NCBI RefSeq assembly: GCF_001507435.1
Contig: NZ_LMWH01000116.1
Location: 1 to 64,000, forward strand
Length of the DNA: 64,000 nucleotides
Origin: Streptomyces sp. NRRL F-5122
GTDB lineage: Bacteria > Actinomycetota > Actinomycetes > Streptomycetales > Streptomycetaceae
Direction of reading: 5' to 3'
Under the pieces are notes generated by a model. The model searched no databases and had not been told where the DNA came from. It was given only the letters and a program-made list of their open reading frames with translations. Made by a program: the position numbers and the translations under genes. Every line of letters starts with the position of its first letter. Position 1 is the first letter of the stretch. Shown here piece after piece: positions 1 to 9,094 of the stretch.

Positions 1-98
1 ACGCGGACCGGCACACCGACGACCTCGCCGTGCTGCGCCTGGACTGGAACACGGGCACGCCCGGCCCCACAGGGAAGACCAGGCGCACCGCACCCTAG
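1..98 (+). CDS. 3' end of an unidentified gene (partial)
   Basis: An open frame runs from the left window edge (codons starting at base 3) to a TAG at 96-98, giving about 31 residues with GC-rich third positions. The residues TDDLAVLRLDW followed by a short Pro/Gly/Thr tail resemble the last beta strand of SpoIIE/PP2C-type phosphatases, which often end in DDxAxL. This is only a resemblance over a dozen residues, so the product is uncertain. It converges on the CAP-domain gene and shares the hairpin at 154-195. Confidence 0.35.
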   Translation, partial: ADRHTDDLAVLRLDWNTGTPGPTGKTRRTAP

Positions 99-153
99 CC
101 GTCCGCCGGTCGTCGGCTCCGCGGTCGCCGGAGCACACGCATGGACCCGAGCG

Positions 154-195
154 CCGATCGGGCGGTCACGCCGTCATGCGTGGCCGCCCGATCGG
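154..195. terminator. Bidirectional hairpin between convergent genes
   Basis: A 17-bp inverted repeat (154-170 with 179-195, one mismatch, 8-nt loop) lies between the partial gene ending at 98 and the CAP gene ending at 225. It has no U tract, as is usual for terminators in this group. Confidence 0.65.
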
Positions 196-224
196 GCGGC
201 GAGCCACGGCAGTGGCCCGCAGCG

Positions 225-1037
225 CTACTTGGCTGCTCCGAAGTCCTGGGTCCAGTAGTCGTTGGGCTGCGCGAGACCGACGCCGATCTCCTTGAACCCG
301 CAGTCGAGGATGTTGGCCTTGTGACCCGGGCTGGACATCCAGCCGGCCATGACCGCCTCGGGGGTGGCGTAGCCGTAGGCGACGTTCTCCCCGTAGGCGC
401 TCCAGTCGTATCCGGCACGGGTGATGCGGTCGCCCGGGGCGGACCCGTCCGACCCGGTGTGCGACATGTTCGCGTGGGCCGCCATGTCCTCGCTGTGCGC
501 CTGCGCGGCCTTCGTCAGCTTCGCGTTGACGGTCAGCGGTGAGCAACCCACCTTGGCCCGCTCGGCGTTGACCAGCTCCACCACGCGTGCGACGTCTCCG
601 GCCGCAGGAGCGTCGGCCGCGGGCGCCGAGGCGGTGGCCGTCGGTGTGCCCGGCGTGCTCCGCGGTGTGGCGGGCGCGGAGGCGGAGGGGGAAACGGGGG
701 TCTTCGGGGTGAGCCGCGGTGCGGCGGTCCTGAGCCGGGGACCGGCGGTCTTCGCGGGAGTCGACGGCGAGGTGGCCTTCCGCGTGCTCGCGGAGGGGGC
801 GGGGGTGCTCGATGCCGCCACAGTGGGTGTGCTGTGCCCGTCCGCGTTCCAGCTGTAGTACCGGTCGGCGTCGTTGCGCCGATGCTTGGTCTCCAGCTTC
901 GCGGCGGCGTACGACGGGTGCCCTGCGCTGTCCCTCCAGTTCGCACAGGCCACGGCGGCGGACGGCACGCCCACGGCCCCCACGGCGACAGCGGCGATGA
1001 CTATGTTCCGACGGCTCTTCTTGCGGTGCTTCCCCAT
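225..1037 (-). CDS. Secreted CAP/SCP-like domain protein
   Basis: 270 residues. A basic N-terminus (MGKHRKKSRRN) is followed by a hydrophobic stretch to about residue 30, so it is probably exported. Residues about 60-145 are a low-complexity Ala/Thr/Pro/Ser linker, and about 150-270 form a CAP (SCP/PR-1-like) domain with the recognisable blocks HSEDMA, GENVAYG and WMSSPGHKANIL. Bacterial CAP proteins are extracytoplasmic; substrates are mostly unknown and I do not assign one. The start at 1037 is preferred over upstream in-frame ATGs because a GAGG ribosome binding site sits 8-9 nt before it and the signal peptide begins directly there. It is monocistronic, with a long gene-free upstream region. 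Confidence 0.88.
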   Translation of the reverse strand: MGKHRKKSRRNIVIAAVAVGAVGVPSAAVACANWRDSAGHPSYAAAKLETKHRRNDADRYYSWNADGHSTPTVAASSTPAPSASTRKATSPSTPAKTAGPRLRTAAPRLTPKTPVSPSASAPATPRSTPGTPTATASAPAADAPAAGDVARVVELVNAERAKVGCSPLTVNAKLTKAAQAHSEDMAAHANMSHTGSDGSAPGDRITRAGYDWSAYGENVAYGYATPEAVMAGWMSSPGHKANILDCGFKEIGVGLAQPNDYWTQDFGAAK

Positions 1038-1929
1038 GCGTGACCTCACTCGGTAATCGCCGAGCGCTCCCTGTGCGGCTGGCTTTTTGCGGACCCACCC
1101 CTGAACCACGGCGATGCCCTGCGGCCGTCATTCTCAGTACGGGCTCACAGGGCGCGCAAAGAGCCTTGGTACTACTTTGCTTCGTAGGTACGGATGGCCC
1201 TTGCAAAGGGAGAGCGGCCGCGCCGGCCCCTGCTGCGGGGGCCTGTGACGTTCCTGTCGCCCAGTCAGAAGCCTTACGCAAGTGCGAACAGGCGATATCG
1301 CCGAGAGGGAAGAAGTCCTCGAATCCCGGATGTGCTGCACCGCCGCCAAGACGGACAAATCCCGTATGTCATCAGAGCGACCTCTACTATTCAGGTTGGT
1401 TAGTTCCCGGATCGATGTGACGGATATCACTGATTCGCGGATTTTCCGTCGTGGCCACAGAAAGGGCATTTTCGGCTCGGTACCCCTGAAGGGTTTGAAT
1501 CACCCTCACGTTGCATACCGCTCTCGGCCGTCACAAGAGGCGCGAACGGGAAGGATACGGAACGATGGGAGCCCCCGTCGGACGTAGCGAGGCCAGGCTT
1601 CCCATGGTGACCGACCGCAACTCTGCGCCGTTCCGCGCCCGCGACGGAGACGCCAAGTGCCCCGTCGTGCAGCCCGGATGGGCTCCTGCGCCGTGTTGCG
1701 CCCTGGTGTGGGGCATATCTCGTCATGGTGACGCATCCCCATGTCAGCGTGCCGGAATCACAGGTTCGAGACACCCCTGAACTCCGTTCCGGCGGCCCGT
1801 CGGTACGGTCCGTGTCCGGCGCCGTACTAGGATTGTCCGCTTGTTCGGAGCTGGACCGGAAGATCCCCAGGCATACCTGCGGGCCCACCAGCGCCCCGGA
1901 ACGCTCCGGGAACGAGACGTGAGGACCCG
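1038..1929. other. Long intergenic region, no convincing gene
   Basis: About 890 bp between the divergent CAP and synthetase genes. It holds several short inverted repeats: GCAAAG and CTTTGC arms at about 1157-1181, CCCTTGCAAAGGG at about 1199-1211, and a GGCCCC/GGGGCC hairpin around 1225-1243. These would lie in the promoter or leader of the CAP gene. An open frame from ATG 1565 to 1780 has a GGAAGG 10-14 nt upstream, but its codon use drifts from normal after about 40 codons and the sequence matches nothing I know, so I do not call it. I looked for the conserved blocks of the c-di-AMP (ydaO) riboswitch and did not find them. Confidence 0.5.
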
Positions 1930-4900
1930 ATGGCAGCCCTCCAGCAAGGCCCCGCACTCGCGCCGTCCGAGGAGCGGATGCGCGCCGAGTTCGGTGACCG
2001 TGCGCTCCTCTCCGCCGCTCCCGCCGCCTCGCCGCGGACGCTCGTGGACATCCTCGACGCCTCGGTACGGGGGCATCCCGACGAGCCGGCCCTCGACGAC
2101 GGCCGGCGTTGCCTGACCTACCGTGACCTGGCCCTCGAGGTCGAGTCCCTCAGACGGCGCCTCGCGCATGCCGGAGTCGGCCTCGGCGACCGGGTCGGCG
2201 TCCGTGTTCCGTCCGGGACCAACGATCTGTACGTGGCGATCCTCGCCGTCCTCGCGGCGGGAGCCGCCTACGTCCCCGTGGACGCCGAGGACCCGGACGA
2301 GCGGGCCGAGCTGGTGTTCGGCGAGGCGCAGGTGCGCGCCGTGATCGGCACCGGGCACCGGCTGACCGTCGCCGAACCCTCCGATGCCCTCGACGCCCGG
2401 CCGGGCGTCGAGCACGACGCCTGGATCATCTTCACCTCCGGCTCCACCGGGAAGCCCAAGGGCGTCGCCGTCAGTCACCGCAGCGCCGCGGCGTTCGTGG
2501 ACGCGGAGGCGGCCCTCTTCCTGAAGGAGGAGCCGATCGGGCCCGGCGACCGGGTCATGGCGGGTCTCTCCGTGGCCTTCGACGCCTCCTGTGAGGAGAT
2601 GTGGCTGGCCTGGCGGTACGGGGCGTGCCTGGTGCCCGTACCGCGGTCGCAGGTGCGCAGCGGCGCCGATCTCGGTCCCTGGCTGGTCGAGCAGGAGATC
2701 ACCGTCGTCTCCACCGTGCCGACCCTCGCCGCGCTCTGGGAGCCCGAGACCCTGAACGACGTCCGCCTGCTGATCTTCGGCGGCGAGGCCTGCCCGCCCG
2801 AGCTCGCGCAGCGGCTCGTCACCGAGGGCCGCGAGGTCTGGAACACCTACGGGCCGACCGAGGCGACCGTCGTCGCCTGTGCGTCGCTGCTCACCGGCGA
2901 GGAGCCGATCCGGATCGGGCTGCCGCTGAACGGCTGGGAACTGGCCGTCGTGGACGACGCCGGGCAGCCGGTGGCGATGGGCGACAGCGGTCAGCTGGTG
3001 ATCGGCGGGGTCGGGCTCGCCCGGTATCTCGACGCCGAGAAGGACGCGGAGAAGTACGCGCCCCTCGAGTCCCTCGGCTGGGAGCGTGCCTACCGCAGCG
3101 GTGACCTCGTCCGTGCCGAGCCCGAGGGGCTGATCTTCCTGGGGCGCGCCGACGAGCAGATCAAGCTCGGCGGGCGGCGCATCGAACTCGGTGAGGTGGA
3201 CGCCGCGCTGCAGGCCCTGCCGGGCGTGGCCGGCGCGGCCGCGGCCGTGCGGACCGCCCGCAGCGGGAACCAGCTCCTGGTCGGCTACGTCGTCACCCAG
3301 GAGGGATGGGACCGCACGGTCGCCGTCGAGAAGCTGCGCGCCGAACTGCCCGCCGCCCTGGTACCGCTGCTCGCACCCGTCGACGATCTGCCCACCCGCA
3401 CATCCGGCAAGGTCGACCGCAACGCCCTGCCCTGGCCGCTGGAAGGCCTGGAGCAGCCCGCTGCGGAGCTGTACGGCACCGAGGCCTGGCTCGCCGAGCA
3501 GTGGACCGAGGTCCTCGGTATCCCGGTGGCGGACGCCTCGGACGACTTCTTCGCGATCGGCGGTGGCAGCCTGGCCGCAGCTCAGCTCACCACCCGGCTG
3601 CGCACCCGCTATCCCAGCGCGGCCGTCCTCGACATCTACCAGCAGCCGACGCTGCGCAAGCTGGCCCGCCATCTGGAGGAGTCGGCGCAGGACGACGGTG
3701 CGCAGCGCGTGGTCGTGCCGGTCCCGGCGCGGACCCGGGTCGTGCAACTCCTCCTGCTGGTTCCCCTGTTCACGGTGCTGGGGCTGCGCTGGACCGTGGC
3801 GCTGGCCGCGCTCGGCAACGCTCTGCACTGGTTCGGTGCGTATCCGTGGGCACCGAGCACCTCCTGGTGGGCCGTGGCCGCGGGGGCGGTGCTGTTCTTC
3901 ACCCCGCCGGGGCGGCTCGCCGTGGCCGCGGGCGGGGCACGGCTGCTGCTGCGGGGCGTCAAACCCGGGCAGTACCCGCGGGGCGGCAGCGTCCATCTGC
4001 GGCTGTGGACGGCGGAGCGGCTCGCGGAGTTCAGCGGGGCGTCCTCGCTGACGGGCTCCTGGCTGGAGCGGTACGCCCGGGCGCTGGGGGCCAAGGTCGG
4101 CGCCGATGTCGACCTGCACTCCCTGCCGCCGGTGACCGGCATGCTCAAACTGGGCCGGTCCGCGGCCGTGGAGTCCGAGGTGGACCTTTCCGGTCACTGG
4201 CTGGACGGCGACCTGCTGGAGATCGGTCAGGTGAAGGTGGGCGCGCACGCCGTGGTCGGCACCCGCAGCATGCTCTTCCCGGGAGCACGAGTCGGCAAGC
4301 GGGCCGAGGTCGCGCCCGGCTCGGCCGTCGCCGGTCAGGTCCCGACCGGACAGCGCTGGGCGGGCGCCCCCGCCGTCAAACTCGGCAGGGCCAAGCGCAA
4401 CTGGCCCGACGAACGACCGCAGCGCGGCCCGTGGTGGCGGGCGATGTACGGCGTCACCGGCTTCGCGCTGACGCTGCTGCCGGTGCCGGCCGCCGCGGCC
4501 GCGCTCCTGGTGGCGCACATGTTCGTCGATCCGGCCGCCGGGCTCGGTCGGGCACTGCGGGGGGCGGCCGAGGCCCTGGTTCCCGCGACGCTGGCGTTCG
4601 GGCTGATGTACGCGCTGCTGCTCCTGATCGCCGTACGGCTGATGAGCCTCGGTCTGCGCGAGGGCACGCACCCGACGCACAGCCGGATCGGCTGGCAGGC
4701 CTGGACGGTCACCCAGCTGATGGACCGCTCGCGCGAGACCCTGTTCCCGCTCTACGCCGGTCTGGTCACCCCCGTGTGGCTGCGGCTTCTCGGGATGCGG
4801 ATCGGGCGGGGCGCCGAGGTGTCGACCGTTCTCGCCCTGCCGAGTCTGACCACGGTCGGTGAGGGAGCGTTCCTGGCCGACGACACGCTGACCGCGCCGT

Positions 4901-5814
4901 ACGAGCTGGGTGGGGGCTGGATCCACATCGGGCGCGCGGAGATCGGGCGGCGGGCGTTCCTCGGGAACTCCGGGATGACCGCGCCGGGCCGGAGCGTGCC
5001 CGACGGCGGACTGGTCGGTGTGCTGTCGGCGACACCGAAGAAGGCGAAGAAGGGCACCTCCTACCTGGGACTGCCTCCGGTGAAGCTTCCGCGCGCGGTG
5101 TCCGGCGGCGACCAGAGCCGCACCTACGACCCGCCGGCCCGGCTGCTCTGGGCGCGCGGGCTGGTGGAGCTGTGCCGCATCGTGCCCGTGTTCTGCTCGG
5201 CGTGGCTCGCGGTGCTGACCGTGGCGGCGCTCAGCGCGCTCGGCGGGTGGGTGTGGCTGCTGTGCGGGCTGGTGCTCCTGGGCGCGGGGACGGCGGCCGG
5301 TGCGGTGTCCGTGGTGGCGAAGTGGCTGCTGGTGGGCCGGCACCGTACCGGGGAGCACCCGCTGTGGAGCTCGTTCGTGTGGCGCAACGAGCTGGCGGAC
5401 ACCTTCGTCGAGGTGGTGGCCGTACCATGGCTGGCCGGGTCCGTTCCGGGCACACCGTTGATGACGCTGTGGCTGCGTGCACTCGGCGCCCGGATCGGCC
5501 GGGGCGTGTGGGTGGAGAGCTACTGGCTTCCGGAGACGGACCTCGTGACGCTGGAGGACGGGGCGACGGTCAATCGGGGCTGCGTACTGCAGACCCACCT
5601 CTTCCACGACCGGATCTTGAGGACGGATACTGTGGTCCTCCGTGAGGGCGCGACGCTGGGTCCTGGCGGAATCGTCCTGCCCGGCAGCACGGTCGGTGCC
5701 CGCACCACACTGGGTCCCGCCTCGCTCGTGATGGCGGCGGAGTCGGTGCCCGACGACACCCGCTGGCTGGGCAACCCGATCGAGGCATGGCGTCCCCGGA
5801 GGCGCGCGGCGTGA
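1930..5814 (+). CDS. pls: Pls-type membrane NRPS (homopoly-amino acid synthetase)
   Basis: 1294 residues with the order adenylation, carrier, then membrane domain. The adenylation domain (about 20-510) has IIFTSGSTGKPKG (about 166-178), FDASCEEMW and NTYGPTE, and the C-terminal catalytic Lys in SGKVDR (about 492). The carrier domain has FFAIGGGS with the phosphopantetheine Ser at about 547. About 600-1294 contains six hydrophobic segments (about 605-630, 640-665, 838-865, 876-908, 1077-1100 and 1110-1135) separating three soluble blocks with hexapeptide-like repeats. This is the architecture of epsilon-poly-L-lysine synthetase (about 1320 aa), where the membrane domain iteratively joins the amino acid without a normal condensation or thioesterase domain. 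Mapping on GrsA positions gives a pocket D-A-E-S-I-G-T-V-V-K; the acidic Glu fits a basic side chain such as lysine, but the substrate is inferred. ATG 1930 follows a GTGAGGA site. The gene is coupled to the downstream peptidase. Confidence 0.88.
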   Translation: MAALQQGPALAPSEERMRAEFGDRALLSAAPAASPRTLVDILDASVRGHPDEPALDDGRRCLTYRDLALEVESLRRRLAHAGVGLGDRVGVRVPSGTNDLYVAILAVLAAGAAYVPVDAEDPDERAELVFGEAQVRAVIGTGHRLTVAEPSDALDARPGVEHDAWIIFTSGSTGKPKGVAVSHRSAAAFVDAEAALFLKEEPIGPGDRVMAGLSVAFDASCEEMWLAWRYGACLVPVPRSQVRSGADLGPWLVEQEITVVSTVPTLAALWEPETLNDVRLLIFGGEACPPELAQRLVTEGREVWNTYGPTEATVVACASLLTGEEPIRIGLPLNGWELAVVDDAGQPVAMGDSGQLVIGGVGLARYLDAEKDAEKYAPLESLGWERAYRSGDLVRAEPEGLIFLGRADEQIKLGGRRIELGEVDAALQALPGVAGAAAAVRTARSGNQLLVGYVVTQEGWDRTVAVEKLRAELPAALVPLLAPVDDLPTRTSGKVDRNALPWPLEGLEQPAAELYGTEAWLAEQWTEVLGIPVADASDDFFAIGGGSLAAAQLTTRLRTRYPSAAVLDIYQQPTLRKLARHLEESAQDDGAQRVVVPVPARTRVVQLLLLVPLFTVLGLRWTVALAALGNALHWFGAYPWAPSTSWWAVAAGAVLFFTPPGRLAVAAGGARLLLRGVKPGQYPRGGSVHLRLWTAERLAEFSGASSLTGSWLERYARALGAKVGADVDLHSLPPVTGMLKLGRSAAVESEVDLSGHWLDGDLLEIGQVKVGAHAVVGTRSMLFPGARVGKRAEVAPGSAVAGQVPTGQRWAGAPAVKLGRAKRNWPDERPQRGPWWRAMYGVTGFALTLLPVPAAAAALLVAHMFVDPAAGLGRALRGAAEALVPATLAFGLMYALLLLIAVRLMSLGLREGTHPTHSRIGWQAWTVTQLMDRSRETLFPLYAGLVTPVWLRLLGMRIGRGAEVSTVLALPSLTTVGEGAFLADDTLTAPYELGGGWIHIGRAEIGRRAFLGNSGMTAPGRSVPDGGLVGVLSATPKKAKKGTSYLGLPPVKLPRAVSGGDQSRTYDPPARLLWARGLVELCRIVPVFCSAWLAVLTVAALSALGGWVWLLCGLVLLGAGTAAGAVSVVAKWLLVGRHRTGEHPLWSSFVWRNELADTFVEVVAVPWLAGSVPGTPLMTLWLRALGARIGRGVWVESYWLPETDLVTLEDGATVNRGCVLQTHLFHDRILRTDTVVLREGATLGPGGIVLPGSTVGARTTLGPASLVMAAESVPDDTRWLGNPIEAWRPRRRAA

Positions 5815-7262
5815 CTCGTCAGGGGCCGGAAATCGGGACACCGGCACGAGGTACGAGCACGGCGCAGGGAGCAGACGCAGCAGTGAGCGGTCAGCAGAAG
5901 GTGGAAGCGGACCCGTACTTCCCCGACAACGGCGATCCCCGGTACCGGGTGCACCGCTACGAGCTCACGCTGGACTACCGGCCCGGCCCCAACCGGCTCG
6001 CCGGGACGGCCCGGCTCAACGCCATAGCGGGCCGGGCTCCGCTCACCGAGTTCCAGCTGAACCTGGCCGACTTCCGGATCGGCCGGATCAGGGTCGACGG
6101 GCGGGCGCCGCACTATGTGCACCGCGGCGGCAGACTGCGGATCCGTCCGCAGAAGCCGGTCCGGGCGGGTGCCGCGTTCACCGTCGAGGTGCACTGGTCG
6201 GGCAATCCGAAGCCGGTCAGCAGCCCGTGGGGCGAGATCGGCTGGGAGGAGCTGGAGGACGGGGCGCTGGTGGCGAGCCAGCCCGTCGGGGCGCCCTCGT
6301 GGTACCCGTGCAACGACCGCCCGGCGGACAAGGCGTCGTACCACATATCGGTCACCACCCCGTCGACGTACTCGGTGGTCGCGGGCGGGCGTCTGCTGAC
6401 GCGTACGACGAAGGCGTCCACGACCACGTGGGTCTACGAACAGCCGGCCCCCACCTCCAGCTATCTGGTCGGGCTGTCGATCGGCAGGTACCAGACGGTG
6501 CTCCTCGGCGATGCGGGTGACGCGGGCGTGCCGCAGTACGGGCATGTCCCCGCGCGTCTGCTGCCCCAGTTCTCCAGGGACTTCGCGCGCCAGCCCGCCA
6601 TGATGGAGCTGTTCCAGGAGCTCTTCGGCCCGTACCCGTTCGGCGAGTACGCGGTCGTGGTGACGGAGGAGGAGCTCGACGTCCCGGTCGAGGCCCAGGG
6701 TCTGTCGCTGTTCGGAGCCAACCATGTGGACGGGGCAAGGGGCTCGGAGCGGCTGGTGGCGCACGAGCTGGCGCATCAGTGGTTCGGCAACAGCGTGTCC
6801 GTCGCCGACTGGCGGCACATATGGCTCAACGAGGGCTTCGCGAAGTACGCGGAATGGCTGTGGTCGGAGCGGTCCGGGGGTTCCACGGCCGCCCAGCTGG
6901 CCGCGGTGGCGCACCGGAAGCTGTCCTTGCTGCCGCAGGATCTGCGGCTGTCCGACCCGGGCCGCAAGCGGATGTTCGACGACCGTCTCTACGAACGCGG
7001 TGGGCTCGTGCTGCATGCACTGCGCTGCGCCATGGGCGAGGAGGCGTTCCACCGGATGCTGCGCGGCTGGGCGGGCGTGCACCGGGGCGGGGTGGTGACG
7101 ACCGGCGCCTTCACCACGCACGTCGCGCGGTTCGCGAGCCGGCCGCTGGACGACGTGTTCACGGCGTGGGTGGAGAAGGCCGCACTGCCGCCGCTTCCGT
7201 CCCTCGGGCCGCCGGTGCCGAGGCGTCCGTCCTATCCGCCGAGCAACGCCGGATCCGGCTGA
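5811..7262 (+). CDS. M1-family zinc metallopeptidase coupled to the synthetase
   Basis: 483 residues. The M1 signature is complete: zinc site HELAHQWFGN at about 318-327 and the third ligand in NEGFAKYAEW about 20 residues later, after a beta-rich N-terminal domain. The start GTG at 5811 overlaps the TGA of the synthetase (GTGA) with GGAGG 8 nt upstream, so the two are translationally coupled. A second GTG at 5883, with GGGAG 8 nt upstream, is a credible alternative. In epsilon-poly-lysine producers an M1-type aminopeptidase (Pld) next to pls degrades the polymer, which is the likely role here: product turnover or self-protection. No obvious signal peptide is seen, so the location is unclear. 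It is somewhat short for M1 enzymes because the C-terminal helical domain is reduced. Confidence 0.85.
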   Translation: MTRQGPEIGTPARGTSTAQGADAAVSGQQKVEADPYFPDNGDPRYRVHRYELTLDYRPGPNRLAGTARLNAIAGRAPLTEFQLNLADFRIGRIRVDGRAPHYVHRGGRLRIRPQKPVRAGAAFTVEVHWSGNPKPVSSPWGEIGWEELEDGALVASQPVGAPSWYPCNDRPADKASYHISVTTPSTYSVVAGGRLLTRTTKASTTTWVYEQPAPTSSYLVGLSIGRYQTVLLGDAGDAGVPQYGHVPARLLPQFSRDFARQPAMMELFQELFGPYPFGEYAVVVTEEELDVPVEAQGLSLFGANHVDGARGSERLVAHELAHQWFGNSVSVADWRHIWLNEGFAKYAEWLWSERSGGSTAAQLAAVAHRKLSLLPQDLRLSDPGRKRMFDDRLYERGGLVLHALRCAMGEEAFHRMLRGWAGVHRGGVVTTGAFTTHVARFASRPLDDVFTAWVEKAALPPLPSLGPPVPRRPSYPPSNAGSG

Positions 7263-7273
7263 TACGGCACCGC

Positions 7274-7307
7274 GGACGGGCGGCCGGTGCCGCGGACGCC
7301 CGTCCGG
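7274..7307. terminator. Hairpin after the synthetase-peptidase operon
   Basis: A perfect 10-bp inverted repeat (CGGACGGGCG at 7274-7283, partner at 7298-7307, 14-nt loop) lies 12 nt after the peptidase stop and before the converging PAS gene. Confidence 0.5.
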
Positions 7308-7429
7308 GGCCGGCCACGTACGGCCTGGCCCCGTGGCGCCCGGCCCCGAACCGCCGGCGAGCCGCGGTGCATGACGCGGCGACCGGCCGCGGTGTGTGAC
7401 GCGCCGGACGCAGCCCGTCGGGCGTGCGC

Positions 7430-7948
7430 TCAGGCGGGGGACGTCTGGGAGAGCTGCCGCTCGAGGTGGGCCAGTCGCGTGCGCAGCTCCTTCTCCGTGG
7501 TGCGCCGCTCCGTGACCTCACGCATGATCGCGGAGATCCCGGCGATCCGGCCGGTCGTGTCGCGCAGCAGCGCCACCGAGAACTCGATCGACAGGCGGTG
7601 GCCGTCCCGGTGGGTGGCGGGCACGCCGAGGAGTGTGTCCCCGTACCGGGTCAGACCGGTGGCCATCGTGTGCCGATAGCCCTTGCCGTGCCGTTCCCGC
7701 AGCTTCTCCGGGATGATCAGGTCGAGGCTGCGGCCCACCGCCTCGTCCGCCGTGTGACCGAACATCCGTTCCGCTCCGCCGTTCCAGACCTGGATGATCC
7801 CCTCCGGATCTGCCACCACGATGGCCTCGGAGGACTCACGCACGATCGCCTGGGCCAGCCAGCCTTCCGGCTCGCCGACGCGCCCGGTGCCGTGGCCGCC
7901 CTGCTCGGGCGGGGCACCGTTCCCGACGGCCGCGTTGTTCTCGTCCAC
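7430..7948 (-). CDS. PAS-domain sensor protein
   Basis: 172 residues. After an acidic, low-complexity N-terminus, residues about 40-150 form one PAS domain (SSEAIVVADPEGIIQVWN, then GHTADEAVGRSLDLIIPE) followed by the PAC-like IMREVTERR and a short charged helix that could form a coiled coil. No kinase, HTH or output domain is present, and the LOV cysteine motif is absent. GTG 7948 is chosen because GGAAGGAGG lies 6-8 nt before it. It is transcribed away from the LysR gene at 8108 across a 159-bp region that holds one copy of the island palindrome. Its position beside the oxalate genes suggests it senses a redox or metabolic signal for them; that is inference. Confidence 0.8.
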   Translation of the reverse strand: MDENNAAVGNGAPPEQGGHGTGRVGEPEGWLAQAIVRESSEAIVVADPEGIIQVWNGGAERMFGHTADEAVGRSLDLIIPEKLRERHGKGYRHTMATGLTRYGDTLLGVPATHRDGHRLSIEFSVALLRDTTGRIAGISAIMREVTERRTTEKELRTRLAHLERQLSQTSPA

Positions 7949-8064
7949 GGCGGTTTCCTCCTTCCGGGGCGCGCCCCGAGGACCGCTCTCCTGTGCGTGC
8001 GGCGGGCGCGCCACCTTCTCCGGATCGACGTCGTCGCCAGTATGGCGTCCGCTTCGTGAATAAG

Positions 8065-8084
8065 GAATACTGCATACAATATCG
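8065..8084. promoter_or_regulatory. Island palindrome, site A (PAS/LysR promoter)
   Basis: The core ATACTGCATAC at 8067-8077 differs from the island consensus ATACTGTATAC at one base. It lies in the divergent promoter region, 31 bp before the LysR start codon. See the finding on the recurring palindrome. Confidence 0.6.
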
Positions 8085-8107
8085 CTCGAGGTGAAGGAGA
8101 GCCGCTC

Positions 8108-9094
8108 ATGTTGTTCCGGCAGCTCGAGTACTTCGTGGCGGTCGCCAGGGAGAAGCACTTCGCGCGGGCGGCCGATGCCTGCTACGTCTCGCAGCCGGCC
8201 CTGTCGATCGCCATCGCGAAGCTGGAGCGGGAGCTCAACGTCACGCTGATCAACCGGGGGCGGAACTTCGAGGGACTCACCCCCGAGGGCGAACGGCTCG
8301 TCGTCTGGGCCAAGCGGATCCTCGCCGAGCACGACGCGTTCAAGTCCGAGGTGGCGGTCATGCAGTCCGGCGTCACCGGCACGCTCCGGCTGGGCACGGG
8401 CCCCACGGTGTCGACCACCACGGGGCTCCCGGTGGCCGCCTTCTGTGCGATGCATCCGCTGGCCAGGGTGAAGGTGTGCTCGCGGCTGTCCTCCGCCGAG
8501 CTGGTGCGCCAGCTCCGCGATTTCGAACTGGACGCCGCCATTGCCCACTTCGGCCCTGACGACCGGGAAGGCCTGGAGATGCTGCCGCTGTACGAGGAGC
8601 AGTACGTGCTGCTGGTGTCCGGCGAGCAGCTGGTGCCCCCGGCCCCCACCATCACCTGGGCCGAGGCCGCCCAGCTCCCGTTGGCGCTGCTGACCCCGGA
8701 CATGCGGTTCCGCCAGTTCATCGACAACGCCTTCGAGAGCTCGGGCGTCACGGCGACCCCGCAGGTCGAGACGGACTCGGTCGCCTCCCTGTGCGCCCAT
8801 GTCTCCACGGGGGCATGGGCGAGCGTCGTCCCGCACACCTGGCTCAGCGCCATGCCGGTGACCGGGGGGACCCGGGCCGTCCGGCTGGTCGAGCCGAACG
8901 CCAGGGCGCAGATCTCGGTGGCGATCCATGCGGCCACGCCCGGATCGGTGGTGGCCCGGGCGTTCCTCAACGTGGTCGCGGGGCTGTCGCTCGACGAGGT
9001 CTTCGTGTCCGAGCGCCCCGACCCGGCCGCCGGACCCGACGCGGCCGAAGGCCCCCGCGGCAAGCAGCTCGTGGACGCCAGGGGAACGGGCTGA
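8108..9094 (+). CDS. LysR-family transcriptional regulator
   Basis: 328 residues. The N-terminal winged HTH (about 1-60) contains HFARAADACYVSQPALS and the linker helix with KLERELNVTLINR; residues about 90-300 are a substrate-binding-like effector domain. The start ATG follows a GGTGAAGGAGA site. It reads toward oxc, and a T-N11-A inverted repeat of the LysR type lies at 9189-9205 between the two genes, so it is the likely activator of oxc-frc with oxalate or a CoA derivative as a possible effector (inference). Its own promoter carries a copy of the island palindrome, which suggests a second regulator controls it. The C-terminal 25 residues are Pro/Ala-rich and not part of the fold. Confidence 0.9.
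   Translation: MLFRQLEYFVAVAREKHFARAADACYVSQPALSIAIAKLERELNVTLINRGRNFEGLTPEGERLVVWAKRILAEHDAFKSEVAVMQSGVTGTLRLGTGPTVSTTTGLPVAAFCAMHPLARVKVCSRLSSAELVRQLRDFELDAAIAHFGPDDREGLEMLPLYEEQYVLLVSGEQLVPPAPTITWAEAAQLPLALLTPDMRFRQFIDNAFESSGVTATPQVETDSVASLCAHVSTGAWASVVPHTWLSAMPVTGGTRAVRLVEPNARAQISVAIHAATPGSVVARAFLNVVAGLSLDEVFVSERPDPAAGPDAAEGPRGKQLVDARGTG

Noticed and set aside
1040..1500. Possible c-di-AMP (ydaO) riboswitch upstream of the CAP gene
   Set aside because: The conserved blocks around GGGGAACCA and GGGGTGAAUC and the terminal UCCGUCAGCUAACC were not found on the minus strand.
1565..1780. 72-codon frame with an ATG and a GGAAGG upstream
   Set aside because: Codon use departs from the genome pattern after about 40 codons and the product resembles nothing known.
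5627..5634. ATACTGT inside the synthetase coding region
   Set aside because: Only a half site, within a codon-constrained region and not near a start codon.
1744..5847. A 1367-codon open frame on the minus strand opposite the synthetase
   Set aside because: Long shadow frames are normal in high-GC DNA. Its protein is Pro/Arg/Gly/His-rich and shows no motif, while the plus frame has all adenylation and carrier motifs.
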